Shown: positions 11,901 to 23,735 of the stretch, piece after piece
How positions within the stretch are numbered: the stretch's first letter is position 1
Layout: every line of letters starts with the position of its first letter
Assembly: GCF_000001735.4 (NCBI RefSeq)
Contig: NC_003076.8
Coordinates: forward strand, 14,945,835 to 15,009,834
Direction of reading: 5' to 3'
Source: Arabidopsis thaliana
Taxonomy: Eukaryota > Streptophyta > Magnoliopsida > Brassicales > Brassicaceae
DNA: 64,000 nt
Made by a program: the position numbers and the translations under genes
The notes under the pieces: model-generated
What the model saw: only the letters and a program-made list of their open reading frames with translations
Database searches by the model: none
What the model was told of the DNA's origin: nothing

Positions 11901-14007
11901 GAATAATGGAAAATGTTGAGAACAGCCCAAACCTGCCACTGAGTTCCGAGAAACGAGCATGAATAATGGATGGAGGGGCTAGGGATTTGGAGAAGAAGAC
12001 TATTTAAACCAGCGGATGGTCTCTCACTTTCAAGTTTGAATGATAAAGGCATTACATATGTATGATTGTTTCCTCTCAGTTCTTAATTTGGTTTGGTTTC
12101 TGTGGTCCATCTTTCCATCTACCGCATACGTGTTAGAGAGAGTCCAATAATTTGAATGTTGTTTTTTACTTTCAGCTCATCAAGATGCTTCATCAGCCTC
12201 TCTTACTAACTTGGTTTTTTGTTCTGAAGAGTCATGCAAGTCTTTATTAGCAGTGCAACAAACCAATCAAGACGTTTCATCAGCATGCTCTGTATCTGTC
12301 TTCAAAGCCATCTTCATATCTCACAGACTAGCTATACAAATCGACTAAGCATCCACAATGGTTAATCTGCGTTAAGATTTTGTAATCGGTTTCAGGTTTT
12401 GTAAATATTGAAGACTTTGAACTAGACTTACATGGTTCAAGTGTTCTGTTAAGGTAATTGCGCATTGATAGCAAAACCTACAAATAAACTTCTTAATTTG
12501 GGTTGGTTTTATGTGCTCTGTTCTTTAATCAGGTAGCTTCAGAAGAATGGAAAAGAAACTGCGCAAAACATTGTCTTAAAGAATGTATTTCCTTGACCTT
12601 TGGAAAATAGTATCCTCTAAGTTTTTCCTAAATTATTCACAAGCTATAAAAGACTCCTAAAAAAGAGATAAAAAAAAAACGAGACACATCAAGTGTCACT
12701 AGCGAAACACTCACTTGGTGAGTTTTATCTCCACTAGGAACTTGAGCATAGATGATTCTATTGCAGACATGCCGTTCTGGTTGGTTAATTTTTGAAAATG
12801 TAAAAATAATACATTAATCCCACCAAATACTATAACGAATGTAAAATCGTGATTATGCATGGTAATTGTGAAACATTATTCAATGTTACTAAATCAGAGA
12901 TAATCAGAATCAAATATTTTCAATTTTGACCTATTCACCAACATCAAAACAAACTAACAATAAATCAACAAACTTTATATATACGGTATATCTCATAATA
13001 TATGCTCTGAAATGTATAAGTTATGCAATTTTCATATGTTAACTATATTACAAAACTCTCTTAGCTTTTAAAATAAAGAACTAAAATAAGATTAAATGAA
13101 GTGCATGGTACGAGAATTCCTTCGAGAGCAAGCAATGAATATCCTAAAAAGAAGAAATGGAAAACTCGATGAGTGCGATGGTACAGTTGGAGAGATGTGT
13201 CTTCGTTCGAAAAAGGTTCCTTCTTTCTTTACAATTATAATGTAGAAAATAAATATGAACCCTAAAGTAAAGCTCTCACGGGATCACCCACCTACCACCT
13301 TCCCTTTGAGAATTATTTGTGGAAAAAAAGAAGAAGAATATTCAGCTTTCCAAATTTGACATTCTTTAAGTTATGAAAGAAAAAAACAGTACATATTTCT
13401 CAATTTAAACTATTTTGTTATGCAAAAAACAAAGTAGTTTTATTAAAAATGTAACGATTGTTGGAAAAAAAACTGAGAGAAGCTATTCATTCACTTTTCT
13501 TCCCTAATAGTACTTCTAAGAAATTGGGAAACCTTTGTTGCATGGGGTGCCTGCTTTATGAAAAGCTTAGAACTTCTTTAGTCAAGCAACAAAAAAAAAA
13601 AGTAAAACTTAGCCATCCACATGTTACTGAAAACATAATTAAATTGTACAATAATCTATACCATATTATTATACGGCCATCACTAATTAGCTTATTTTGG
13701 GTTCACATCCTCTAACATTTCTAAATAATTTTGGCAAGCTTAATATTGTAGATTATCAAATAATTTTTAATGTATACGATGATAATAGAAAATTAGAAAC
13801 CATTTCGATCAAATAAAAGTGATGATTTGTTTTATAATAAAACCATTAAACTTGACTAGACTTCACCTAATTATGTGATTTGGGTGGAAAAACCTACGAA
13901 ATATCATTCCATCGTTCCTCATTACCCTTTAAGTAGGACTTAGATAGTTAACATGTATAAATAGGTTTCCATTTGTATTGCTATTGTCTTTCTCTCCTTC
14001 TCCACTA
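11901..14007. other. Intergenic DNA, no gene supported
   Basis: Between the resistance-gene relic and PDLP7. A small local duplication of CGAGCATGAATAATGGA occurs near 11893 and 11953. From about 12140 to 12600 the base composition is more gene-like (stretches such as 12178-12370), but the frames are closed and I recognise no product; it could be part of the relic's old 3' region. The open frame at 13458-13715 has no family resemblance and lacks an ATG at its start. Confidence 0.4.
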
Positions 14008-15331
14008 ATGCCAATGGCAAAACTAAGGAACATCATCAAAACTCTCTCCATCTTCTTCTTTCTCATCGCAGCAACCGCTCCTTCACTCTCCTCTGCCACC
14101 TCCGCCACAGACACCTTCGTCTTTGGCGGCTGCTCCCAGCAAAAATTCTCTCCGGCGTCTGCGTATGAGTCAAACCTCAACTCTCTTCTTACTTCTCTAG
14201 TTAACTCAGCCACATACTCTTCCTACAACAACTTCACCATCATGGGCTCTTCATCCTCCGACACAGCACGTGGCCTCTTCCAATGCCGCGGTGACCTCTC
14301 CATGCCGGACTGCGCCACGTGTGTGGCACGTGCCGTCTCTCAAGTAGGTCCTCTTTGCCCTTTCACTTGTGGTGGAGCCCTCCAGCTAGCTGGCTGCTAC
14401 ATCAAATACGATAACATCAGCTTCCTTGGCCAAGAAGACAAGACCGTTGTCCTAAAGAAGTGTGGATCCTCTGAGGGTTATAATACCGACGGTATCAGCC
14501 GGAGAGACGCAGTTCTCACGGAGCTAGTCAATGGCGGAGGGTATTTTCGAGCCGGAGGGTCCGGTGATGTTCAAGGTATGGGACAATGTGTAGGAGATCT
14601 AACGGTGTCAGAGTGCCAAGATTGTTTAGGAACGGCCATTGGACGGCTTAAGAATGATTGTGGCACGGCCGTCTTCGGAGACATGTTCTTGGCTAAGTGT
14701 TACGCTAGATATTCAACTGATGGTGCACAACATTACGCCAAGTCTCATAATTGTGAGTTCTCTCTACTTACTATTATTAGTAGGAAAACTTTCAAAAATA
14801 AAATGTTTTGTTTTCCATAATTCAAAATCCAATTTGTTTTTTAAAAATAGACCTGCAAATATAGATTTAGATAAGTTTCCTAAATATTTAGGAATAGTGT
14901 AGTACATGTATATTAGAAATTAAAATTTGACAAAATTTTATTTATTTTAGTGAATCCTACCTATAACAAAAGTTCGTATATATTTGTAAAATCTCAAAGT
15001 TGTGATATTTTTGGAATTAACAAAAATTCTGTTACAAATTTATATATATCTGCAAGAAAATGACAATAAGAACTCAAATTATACGTTTCATAATTTGATG
15101 ATTTTTTTTTTTTTAATTCCAAAACAAAATAGAAACTAACAATAATATTTTTTTGAATAATATTTGTTGAATAAAATAGATAAAACAAACTACGGAGGAG
15201 AAAAGACGTTCGCGATCATCATAGGACTACTAGCTGCGGTTGTTCTTCTAATTATCTTCCTTCTTTTCCTCAGAGGCGTTTGCAGTCGCGGAGGTGATTT
15301 CTCTATCTTACATAGTTTTACTCTTATTTAA
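14008..15331 (+). CDS. PDLP7: Plasmodesmata-located protein 7 (DUF26 receptor-like)
   Basis: A type I membrane protein of the plasmodesmata-located family, which regulates cell-to-cell trafficking through plasmodesmata. Exon 1 is 14008-14752 and exon 2 is 15180-15331, joined by a GT-AG intron, giving 298 residues. N-terminal signal peptide (residues about 1-30, ending SLSSATSA). Two extracellular DUF26/Gnk2 domains follow, each with the C-x8-C-x2-C core (CRGDLSMPDCATC and CVGDLTVSECQDC). Then a transmembrane helix (FAIIIGLLAAVVLLIIFLLF) and a short cytoplasmic tail. There is no kinase domain, which separates it from cysteine-rich receptor kinases. ATG 14008 is followed by a second ATG two codons later (14014); either is possible. 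The tail GDFSILHSFTLI is read through a potential donor at 15293, so an alternative C-terminus could exist. Recalled locus At5g37660. Confidence 0.9.
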
Positions 15332-16204
15332 TTTCTTTCATAATATATGGAAAATACACACAAAAATATCCAAAATGTTTCTTACATGCATGGTCTCATG
15401 ATAAATATACGTAGTAGTCAATCTGATCATAATGAAATGTTATATGTAATATGCTTCCATGTGTATCATACAGTTAGGTGGTTATTAGTATATTCAAAGT
15501 TTTAAGTAATACTTGTTCATAAATTTAAAATTTTCAGGTAAATAAATGTCAAAGTTCTGAAGAATCGCAAGAACGTGGATCTCAAAGGACCAGAAAATCC
15601 AGATGAGATGCATATTTGCTTTGGATTCTGTCAACGTTATTTCTTTTTTCTTTTTCTAACGTTTTAAAAATTATTTTGTTTCGATTGTTGTTACATAATA
15701 CTTGTGATAATAATTATTTTAAATGGAAAAGAGATAAGAAAAGGAAGTCTTAAGCAATGAATTATAAAGGCTTTATGCATATCCGAAAAACAAGATTACT
15801 AAAGCAACAAAGTAAAAGGGCATGGCAAAAGAGTGAGGTCTAAAAGCAAAAGTTTATGTCGATCTTTATTTGTCAAATGGCATATATTCTCTTCAGAAGA
15901 TAAACAAATTTTATAATGTTCTCAAATGTTACGTCCAATCTCAAATGTAATATTCTTACATTTTCTAATTTAAGACAAATTAAAGAGAAAAGTAGAGAAA
16001 GCAATGCATATATTTTCTTACGTTAAAAACATTTCATTTTATGAAATATCAGGTGCTAGACCGGGCATGAGTCCATTGGAGGACCATTCGTTGTAAAATT
16101 ATTGGTCCTTATTTGTTCTCTACTAAGTACTAAGTCAATTGTCTATACAGAAATTGTCTTCGACAAGACCAAACTGGAGAATGAATATTTAATCATGGCC
16201 GAAC
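15332..16204. other. Intergenic, PDLP7 3' side
   Basis: AT-rich DNA. The first part is probably PDLP7 3' UTR or an alternative 3' exon (a possible acceptor, TTCAG, near 15538). No further gene, RNA or repeat is supported up to the LINE target site. Confidence 0.4.
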
Positions 16205-16256
16205 TAGATTTAACACGTCTTTTTTTTTTTTTTTTACGTCAAAACAATTATATTAA

Positions 16257-19200
16257 TCAATTAGAATCATTACAAAAGTATCGATCAAGCCAAATAGGTA
16301 AAGAACCAGAAGCAGAATAAAAGGTAGAATAAGTACAACCATATTTCGCTAAGACATGAGCTAATTTGTTTCCCTTTCTCCTAATAAAACCAAACTGAAT
16401 GCTTGCAAATTTATTTGCCCAAAAACTGATGTCCTCCAGGTGATTTGCTAACGAACTGTGAAACGAAGTCCCATTAATCAAGTTAATTAGCGTCTGACAA
16501 TCGCCTTCCATGAATACTTGTGTGTATCCTCGAATCCAGGTTTGTTGTAAAGCCGCCAAAAGAGCTTTGGTTTCTGCCTCAAGCGGATTACTCGTATGAG
16601 CCAACTTCATTGAACCCCATGAGATTGGTGTCCCGTAATGATTTCTGATGATCCAGCCTCCTGTAGCTTCCAACTTCTGTACATCGAAACCAGCATCAAA
16701 ATTACACTTTACATATGTGGCAGGTGGATTCCTCCATTCTATGTTATTCTCTGCAATTTGTCGAGTCGGTGATGGTGTTTTCTTATGGCTTTGTGTTGCA
16801 TTGAGCCAATCATGTGTTTCAGCCTTTGCACTTAAAACAGTTTTTGACGGGCTTTCTCTGAACTTATTGAATACTACATTATTTCTTGCCTTCCATATTC
16901 GCCATATGAGCCAAACCGGGAGAAGCTTATGGAAATCTGACATTGTGGTATCCTGGACAAAGTTCAAGATATTGGAGATGTTTTCTTCAAAGTCGTTTGA
17001 CATAAGTTGATTATGAATGAGTGACGAATCCGATAACCGCCAAGCCATTGTTGCGAAAGGGCAAGTAAAGAGAGCATGGTTAATCGATTCATTTTCTCGA
17101 TGGCAATGAGGACAACTAGGATCTATACGCATTCCTCTAGTAGTTAACCTCTCAGTTGTAGCAAGAGCTTGAGATAGGGCTCGCCAAAGGAAGTGTTTTA
17201 ATTTCGGCATGATTGGCAAGTTCCAGATTCTGGTTTTCAAATCGATCGAACCATGAGGAGGGTTTATGGCGGGAATGTTTGTGGACGGATCATGAGTAAG
17301 GAGCCAATAGCCAGAACGAACCGTATATTCTCCCGTTGTATTGTAATTCCAAATAATTTTGTCTGGTTTTTTACTCTTAGCAAGGTAGATACGGTGAATG
17401 AATCCATGATCGCTTTGGTCGACAAATTGAGAAATTTTAGAATCATCCCAGGAGTAGTAGGAGCCTTTACGTTCGAACAAGTTATTAATTGTCATCTCCT
17501 TATATGTTTCTTCTGTATTTAACGGTCTAGGAGGATGAGAGTCCACAATATTATCCAATCCGATACGAATATTCTATCCATCACCAATCAAATGTCTTGT
17601 TCCTTTTTTTAAAAGTGCAATGCCATCTAAAAGCGATGCCCATCCATAAGATTGTTGTTTTCTTACCTTAACATCAAGAATTGAAACATCTTTGAAATAC
17701 CGGGTTTTCATGACACGTGCAAACAGGGAGTTTGGATATTGTATGAGACGCCATGCTTGCTTGGCAAGTAAAGCATCATTAAATTTTGCGAGATCTCGAA
17801 AGCCCAGGCCGCCTTCTTTTTTTGAGTATTGGAGTCTCTTCCACGCTACCCATGGGATTCCACGCTGGTTTGAAGCTTTTTCCCACCAAAAATTCATAAG
17901 TAATGATTCAATCTCCGAAACTATACCTTTAGGTAATTTGAAGCATGACATCGCATAGACGGGCATTGCCAGGGCGACCGACTTTAGCATAATCTCTTTT
18001 CCTGCTGGCGAGAGGAAACGTGCACTCCATGTTGACGTTCGTTTTTTTACTCGGTCAATTATATATTCGAACATTTCTTTCTTTTTACGACCAAATTGCT
18101 CAGGTAAGCCCAAGTATTTTCCTCCTCCACCCTGGTTTGGAATTTCCAGAATTTGTTTTAGCCTTGATTGTGTTGAACCATAGACCCGCGATCCGAAGGT
18201 TATCATTGATTTTTGAACATTTATTTTCTGTCCCGAATAGTATTCATAAACATCAAACACATCCTTTAGAGCCTGGCAATTCCGTACGTTGGCTTGGCAG
18301 AAAAATAGAGAATCATCTGCAAATTGTAAATGGGTTATTGCTGGTGCTCCATTGCCAATGCGAACTCCCCGAAGATCTCCACTTGACGCTCTTCCATTTA
18401 TTAGGTGACTAAGAATATCTCCACATAGGATGAATAAATATGGTGACAACGGATCTCCTTGTCGTATACCCCGTGTTGGTGTAATATATCCATGTGGTGA
18501 TCCATTAATCAAGACTGAGTAGTGAACCGATTTAACTGCAGCCATAATCCACCCAATCCATTTGTTGCAAAAACCAAAGAGTCACATTGTTGTTTCCAGG
18601 AAATCCCATTCCACCCTATCATAAGCTTTGCTAACATCTGTTTTCACTGCCATATATGTTTTTGACACGCGCTTTCGGACTTTGAGTGAATGCATAACCT
18701 CATGTGCTATCATGACGTTATCGTTAATGATTCGACCCGGGATAAAAGCAGCTTGAGAATCCGTAACAATCGAGTTTAGATGAGATTTTAAACGATTCAC
18801 TAAGCATTTGGAGATGACCTTGTATAAAACATTGCAAAGTGCTATAGGTCTATAGTCGGAGAGTGTTGTAGGGTTAGTGATTTTTGGAATCATACATATG
18901 TTAGTATGATTTATGCTGGGTTTCATAAATGATGTTTCAAAGAATTTTTTGACTTCTAATATAACATCGTATCCGACTATATCCCAACAATTCTTATAAA
19001 ATCTTGCTGTTAACCCATCAGGCCCTGGGGCTTTATCATCTCCTATTTGGCAGATAGCATCATATATTTCGGTGTCACTAAACTCTTTTGTAAGATCTAA
19101 ATTGACTGTATTAGTGACTGTGGATTTGAAGTCCGCAAAGTCTATTGGTGATACCTTTATACCATTGGTGCTAAAGATATTTGTAAAAAAGTCCTGAGCG

Positions 19201-20366
19201 TGGTTTCCAATTTCTTTATCTCCTGTGAACATCCTTCCTTGATCGTCCATGATTGTGTTCACTCGATTTTGAGAATATCTTGTTTTTGTACATGCATGAA
19301 AATAGCCGGTGTTTTGATCGCCTTCCTTCATCCATTGATTACAACTCTTCTGCTTCCAATAAATCTCTTCGTCACTAAAGGCCTTCGCTAGTGACTCTTG
19401 AAGTTGTGGAATTAGTTGTCTTTCAACCCTCCTTGTACTCTCCATTGCTCTGTTTAGGCTGCTTTGAAGTTTTTTGATTCGTTGTTCTGAGTTTAAATTA
19501 GAAACGTGTTTCAGTCTTGCCATGGCTTGTCGACAACTACTGATCCGTTCCGTGATAGGTGTAGAACGTGAATTCCAGTTTGTCCTCCAGCTTGTTTGAA
19601 CAATACGTTTGAATGTCGGTATGTCAATTAAGCGGTTATCAAAACGGAAAAGCTTTGATCGACGGGGAAATGACTCGTTGAAGTGAACTAGGACCGGTTT
19701 GTGGTCAGAGCCCGTGAAGTCCAGGAATTCTGTTTCAGCATATGGAAATGTTGCAGTCCAGGCTGAATTAATAAAAACTCTGTCAAGACAACATTTGACT
19801 GTGTGTGTATGTCTTTCCCCTACCCAACTGAATCTATCTCCTTTTGATCTCATATCTTCAATGTCACAATGAGAAACCATGTTTCTGAAATTTCTAAAAG
19901 TCCATTCCTCTCTCATGGGACCACCAATTTTTTCAGCGTTCGAAAGTATCTCATTGAAGTCACCCACTAGCAACCATTCAGCATTTCGATTATCTGAGAT
20001 ATTTTCAAGAGTTTGCCATAGTTGATGACGTTCAGATTGAGTAGGGTGACCATACACACAAGACAAGTAGAAGCTCTTGTTATTAAATGTTACATGAGAA
20101 TCAATGAGTCTTTCATCCTGAGAAATCAAGGATAAAGAGACATTGTTTTTCCACATAAGAGCTAAGCCACCACTCCTTCCATTAGGGGGCTGAGTTATTA
20201 CATTAGGGAAGCCTAAATCATATGCTAGTTTACATACTTTATCACACTGGTTTAAGGTTTCAACTAAAAATAAAATATCATAGTTATACATACGGAATAA
20301 GCGAAACAACCGTGATTGAGTCAGCGGCATACCGATGCCCTGACAGTTCCATGAGATGATCCTCAT
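16257..20366 (-). pseudogene. LINE ORF2: endonuclease-reverse transcriptase-RNase H, two stops
   Basis: ORF2 spans 1370 codons in one frame, interrupted by TGA at 18584-18582 and TAG at 17576-17574. An APE-type endonuclease opens the protein (MRIISWNCQGIG, GDFNEIL, GSDHKPVL). The reverse transcriptase follows (DDKAPGPDG, SDYRPIALCN, then QFADD as the catalytic box after the first stop). A zinc-finger-like RVT region (CPHCHRENESINHALFTCPF) and a C-terminal RNase H-like domain with NFDAGFD, LEAETKALL and MEGDCQ complete it. The first stop falls between the reverse transcriptase halves, so a functional protein cannot be made without readthrough. Both stops are one C-to-T change away from sense codons (CGA, CAG). 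The 3' UTR is only about 20 nt. Confidence 0.92.
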
Positions 20367-21556
20367 ATTGGATCCCTTAGGGGTACCGGGCCCCCCGCGC
20401 CTCCGTCACGTCCATCATGTATCGAACACGATCCTGCAGATTCAGTCTTTCTTCCTTTCTTGCAAAGTTGACTCAGAACGCCCATTTCGTCTGCAGCTTC
20501 CACCTGTTGGTACATTTCTTCAAATCGAACCCTCTTTCTCTTCATGAAGACAAACTCATTTTGTGCATTGTCAGAGGACTCAAGGAGCAGATCTTTCTCA
20601 ACCGGTGCGTCAGTTTTAACTCCTGCAAGTTTGGCGTGAAGGTAGCGGAGTCTTTCAACTGTGAGGTCTGTGTCCTCAATGACGCATGGAACCGAATAAC
20701 CATCTGAAAGTTTTTGTACCTGGCGTTGATTCCCCTTTGAAAGCGAAGATTGAAGGCCGGGAATAAGAGTCGCTGGATCCACTGTCTGAAGAGTATCAGT
20801 GTCGCTTATGTCATGTTCTTTGTTGTCGTCGTGATGATCGTCATCATCATCAGCATCATCATCATCACTTGTCTCCACCGGATCTTCATTATCAAAGGAA
20901 AGGGTGCATGCCTTGATGTCATGCTTAAGGGAGCCACATTTGGTACAGAAATTCCTTAAACGCTCAAAACGAAACTTTATCACAGTGTTTTCACCATCAG
21001 CAAATTGGAAATTTCTTTGGAAGCGTAAAGGATCATCCAAATTCCAATTGATTCGAACTCGCACAAAACCCGTATGGTTTGAGTTCTCATCAAAGTCAAC
21101 ATCAGCAACATGTCCTAATCTATTTCCAACACATCTAGCCATTGCATTGGTAAGGAAAAGGAGAGGAATACCGGTGATTTGTACCCAAAAAGGAATGATC
21201 TTCATTTCAGCCTCGCTAAGGTTTGGATACCACCGATGAATCGAAAGCATCCAATCGTTGAATGACCACGGTCCACGACGGAGCACGAGATTCATCGCTT
21301 CCTCAGACTGGAACTTGAATTGAACTCTGCCTTTGTCAATAATCCGCCCGACGCACGAATCAGGAAAGCCCCAAACTCGTGGCATTTGTCCTATCAAGGC
21401 ACGGAGGTTCTGTTTGCGTGGATTCACAGTTGTTACCACCAAGGAGAAACGGTTCACATATGCAGCCTGTGAACAAAATTCTGAAGTTAGAGCCACCGGT
21501 TCATCATCAATACCCAAGTTCAAATCCTGAACCGATTTACGAAGTCTGTCACTCAT
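20363..21556 (-). CDS. LINE ORF1, gag-like protein (DUF4283, zinc knuckle)
   Basis: A 397-residue frame from ATG 21556 (MSDRLRKSVQDLNLG) to TGA 20363. Plant LINE ORF1 proteins bind the element RNA and act as chaperones during target-primed reverse transcription. Visible parts: an N-terminal DUF4283-type domain (NRFSLVVTTVNPRKQNLRAL, then WGFPDSCVGRIIDKGRVQFKF and the RRGPWSFNDWML segment); a CX2CX4HX4C zinc knuckle, CTKCGSLKHDIKAC; and an acidic Asp-rich stretch after it. The frame remains open upstream to 21943, but ATG 21556 matches the usual ORF1 start and leaves a plausible 5' UTR. The stop overlaps the ORF2 start as ATGA, suggesting reinitiation or coupling. No disruption seen. Confidence 0.88.
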   Translation of the reverse strand: MSDRLRKSVQDLNLGIDDEPVALTSEFCSQAAYVNRFSLVVTTVNPRKQNLRALIGQMPRVWGFPDSCVGRIIDKGRVQFKFQSEEAMNLVLRRGPWSFNDWMLSIHRWYPNLSEAEMKIIPFWVQITGIPLLFLTNAMARCVGNRLGHVADVDFDENSNHTGFVRVRINWNLDDPLRFQRNFQFADGENTVIKFRFERLRNFCTKCGSLKHDIKACTLSFDNEDPVETSDDDDADDDDDHHDDNKEHDISDTDTLQTVDPATLIPGLQSSLSKGNQRQVQKLSDGYSVPCVIEDTDLTVERLRYLHAKLAGVKTDAPVEKDLLLESSDNAQNEFVFMKRKRVRFEEMYQQVEAADEMGVLSQLCKKGRKTESAGSCSIHDGRDGGAGGPVPLRDPI

Positions 21557-21875
21557 GATTGTGGATGACAGTGTTTGAGAAATGGTGAATTGCAGAAAAG
21601 GGAGAAGAAGGAGCGAATTGAAGTATATATAAGTTTGTATCCATGGCGGTTTGTGTGGGTAGTTACCCTCCGAAAGTGAAGGGCAATGATAACTGCCATG
21701 GAAACTGATTGGCAGAAAGTAACCGCCGTCATAAAACCGTGAAAAGAGACAGATTATGATGGTCGGAGAACTGCTCCGGCGAGGAGAATTGAAACGGTGT
21801 GAGTTAGGCAAAAAATCGCCCTCAGAGAGAGAGAGAGCCATCGTTTTAGCATAATTAGTAGTAGTACTTGATTTT

Positions 21876-21998
21876 ACAAGAATTTCTTTTTTAAAAAAAA
21901 TAAAAAATATTAATAAAATTAGATTTAACACGTCTATATACAAGAATTTCTTTTTTAAAAAAAATAAAAAATATTAATAAAATTAGATTTAACACGTC
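21876..21998. repeat. 64-bp tandem duplication at the LINE 5' junction
   Basis: The string from ACAAGAATTTC to AACACGTC occurs at 21876-21934 and 21940-21998, separated by TATAT, giving a period of 64 bp. Each copy ends in the LINE target-site sequence TAGATTTAACACGTC. It therefore duplicated either the element's 5' end plus target, or flanking DNA, after or during insertion. Confidence 0.9.
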
Positions 21999-23045
21999 GA
22001 TTATCTCTTTCACTCAAAGTATTTGATACATGTGTTAGCAAATTTGAAAATCATACTTTATATTATAAAATTTTTAAAAATCATTAACTATTCATCACCA
22101 ATCTCTTCACTTCAAGTCTTCAACTCCCAAATTAGGGTTTAACCTTTTGTTTGAATTCTTATTCTGCCCAATGGAAAATGAAAATATTCGAATCAAAGTT
22201 GTTCCGTGGGTTTCGTATCTATCAAAAAATATAGAGTCTAAGACAGTCAAAATCTACCTAGATCCAAAAGTGATCTAACTATAAATAAGTCTAAGCCATA
22301 ACTCATCTATTATACTATACTAGTGAATACAACTATTAAAATTCTTATATATAACTTGGAAGGTCCAAAGATTTTGGATCCATCAACAGAACAATTGGTT
22401 CAAATGTAAAAGTTATGAATGAAGCACAAAGTTCCTAACATGAATCGCACATAGCTCCAAACACGTATCGCACCGGTTTAAGAGACTACTAGCCACAAGG
22501 TAGGCAATGAGAGTCATTTCACTTTATTTGGTCTAAGTCTTGCGAATTCTCCATTTTCACGACTGATATGACTCGTTTTATATCTAGTCGTCAACTGTAC
22601 TTAGTTTTGTTCGGGTTGTGAAATTTTCGTGATTGCATAGAATGTTACTCTTAACTTGATGTTAACCGGTTTCTCCATCATCGTGCAAAGCTGGAAACAA
22701 ATTACAACAAAAAATCATGTTATAGAGCTAAAGAAAGAAAGGATTGAAATCAATATATGTTGCTATTCATGAAATCTTGAGTATATGAATTATTTTTGAA
22801 ATTTATATTAATTTTTCTATACTTGAGAACATCTAAATATAATATATTTTTTATATTATACATATAATACTTTTCAAGATTTAAAATTGAAGAGTATATA
22901 TATATATACCAAAAAAAAGGGACAACAGATAAAGATAAAAGGCCCAAATAATCACAAAAATCCTAGAATCGCATCGAACGGTTAGAATCAATCGATATCC
23001 ATCATATCAATATACACTGCACCGTAGCATATAACAACCCCCTGG
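21999..23045. other. Intergenic upstream of HSP15.7
   Basis: AT-rich spacer between the LINE and the HSP15.7 promoter. No coding frame or repeat structure is recognised apart from short AT tracts (for example 22895-22907). Confidence 0.4.
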
Positions 23046-23047
23046 GC

Positions 23048-23065
23048 TTCTCCAAAGTTCTGGAG
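23048..23065 (+). promoter_or_regulatory. Heat-shock element
   Basis: Four alternating units with 5-bp spacing: TTC (23048-23050), CAA (23053-23055), TTC (23058-23060), GAG (23063-23065). Two are perfect and two are one base off the nGAAnnTTCn consensus bound by heat-shock factors. It lies about 60 bp upstream of a TATA box and 136 bp upstream of the HSP15.7 start codon, the normal arrangement for heat-inducible small HSP genes. Confidence 0.65.
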
Positions 23066-23123
23066 TCAGAGAAAATGAAGAAGAAACAAGATAACGAAGA
23101 ACTGTCTCGACTTCTGTAATCTG

Positions 23124-23130
23124 TATAAAA
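23124..23130 (+). promoter_or_regulatory. TATA box of HSP15.7
   Basis: TATAAAA, 71 bp before the start codon at 23201 and downstream of the heat-shock element. Confidence 0.65.
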
Positions 23131-23200
23131 TACTTTCCACTCAAACATATATACACATCTCTAGAAAACAAGCTTAGCTAAAGAAGAAAGATAGAAGAAT

Positions 23201-23614
23201 ATGGCAGACAGAGGAATATTCTTGTATCCATTTAGAAGATTCCAAGAATGGTCAAGATCAACGGCTCTGATTGATTGGATGGAATCAAACAACTCTCATA
23301 TCTTCAAGATCAACGTTCCTGGTTACAACAAAGAAGACATCAAAGTACAGATTGAAGAAGGGAATGTTTTGAGTATAAGAGGAGAAGGAATAAAGGAAGA
23401 GAAGAAGGAGAATTTGGTGTGGCACGTGGCGGAGAGAGAAGCTTTTTCCGGTGGTGGAAGTGAGTTTTTGCGGCGGATTGAGTTGCCGGAGAATGTGAAA
23501 GTTGATCAAGTTAAAGCTTACGTGGAGAATGGTGTTCTTACAGTTGTTGTTCCTAAGGACACTTCATCGAAATCGTCTAAAGTTAGGAATGTTAATATTA
23601 CTAGCAAGCTTTGA
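23201..23614 (+). CDS. HSP15.7: Peroxisomal small heat-shock protein 15.7 kDa
   Basis: An intronless 137-residue small heat-shock protein. These ATP-independent chaperones hold unfolding proteins during stress. The alpha-crystallin domain covers about residues 23-125: it opens with DWMESNNSHIFKINVPGYNK and has the later strand motif RRIELPENVKVDQVKAYVENGVLTVVVPK. The last three residues are Ser-Lys-Leu, a type 1 peroxisomal targeting signal, which fits the known peroxisomal small HSP of Arabidopsis (At5g37670). The N-terminal arm is short. A heat-shock element and TATA box precede it. The last 25 nt of the coding region, with part of the 3' UTR, are duplicated downstream at 23736-23795. Confidence 0.95.
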   Translation: MADRGIFLYPFRRFQEWSRSTALIDWMESNNSHIFKINVPGYNKEDIKVQIEEGNVLSIRGEGIKEEKKENLVWHVAEREAFSGGGSEFLRRIELPENVKVDQVKAYVENGVLTVVVPKDTSSKSSKVRNVNITSKL

Positions 23615-23735
23615 TGTCTAAACCGGGTTAAACCGGTTTTTGGTTTTCTTAAGATGAATAAAATTGGACTTTGTTATTTCATAAATCTAATGAATTGCAG
23701 TATGCCAGTATGTAATATTTAGGAATCCAATAAGA

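Larger units (their letters stand above)
16220..21919 (-). mobile_element. Near-complete LINE (L1-type, Ta11-like) retrotransposon
   Basis: A 5.7-kb non-LTR retrotransposon on the minus strand. A 3' poly(A) tract appears as 16 T at 16220-16235. The 15-bp duplicated target TAGATTTAACACGTC is at 16205-16219 and again at 21920-21934. It has a 5' UTR of about 360 nt, ORF1 (RNA-binding), then ORF2 (endonuclease, reverse transcriptase, RNase H). ORF1 and ORF2 overlap by ATGA at 20363-20366. A third copy of the target string, at 21984-21998, results from a 64-bp tandem duplication at the 5' junction, so the 5' boundary could instead be 21983. ORF2 is open over 1370 codons except for two nonsense codons. 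Intact ends and duplications indicate a fairly young insertion. Confidence 0.92.

Noticed and set aside
13458-13715. 85-codon frame upstream of PDLP7
   Set aside because: Starts at a non-ATG codon, low-complexity, AT-rich and without recognisable motifs.
20356-21530. Plus-strand frames over the LINE
   Set aside because: Antisense shadows of ORF1 and ORF2.
22895-22907. TATA-like AT run as promoter
   Set aside because: Simple AT repeat with no gene positioned downstream; the HSP15.7 TATA box at 23124 is better placed.
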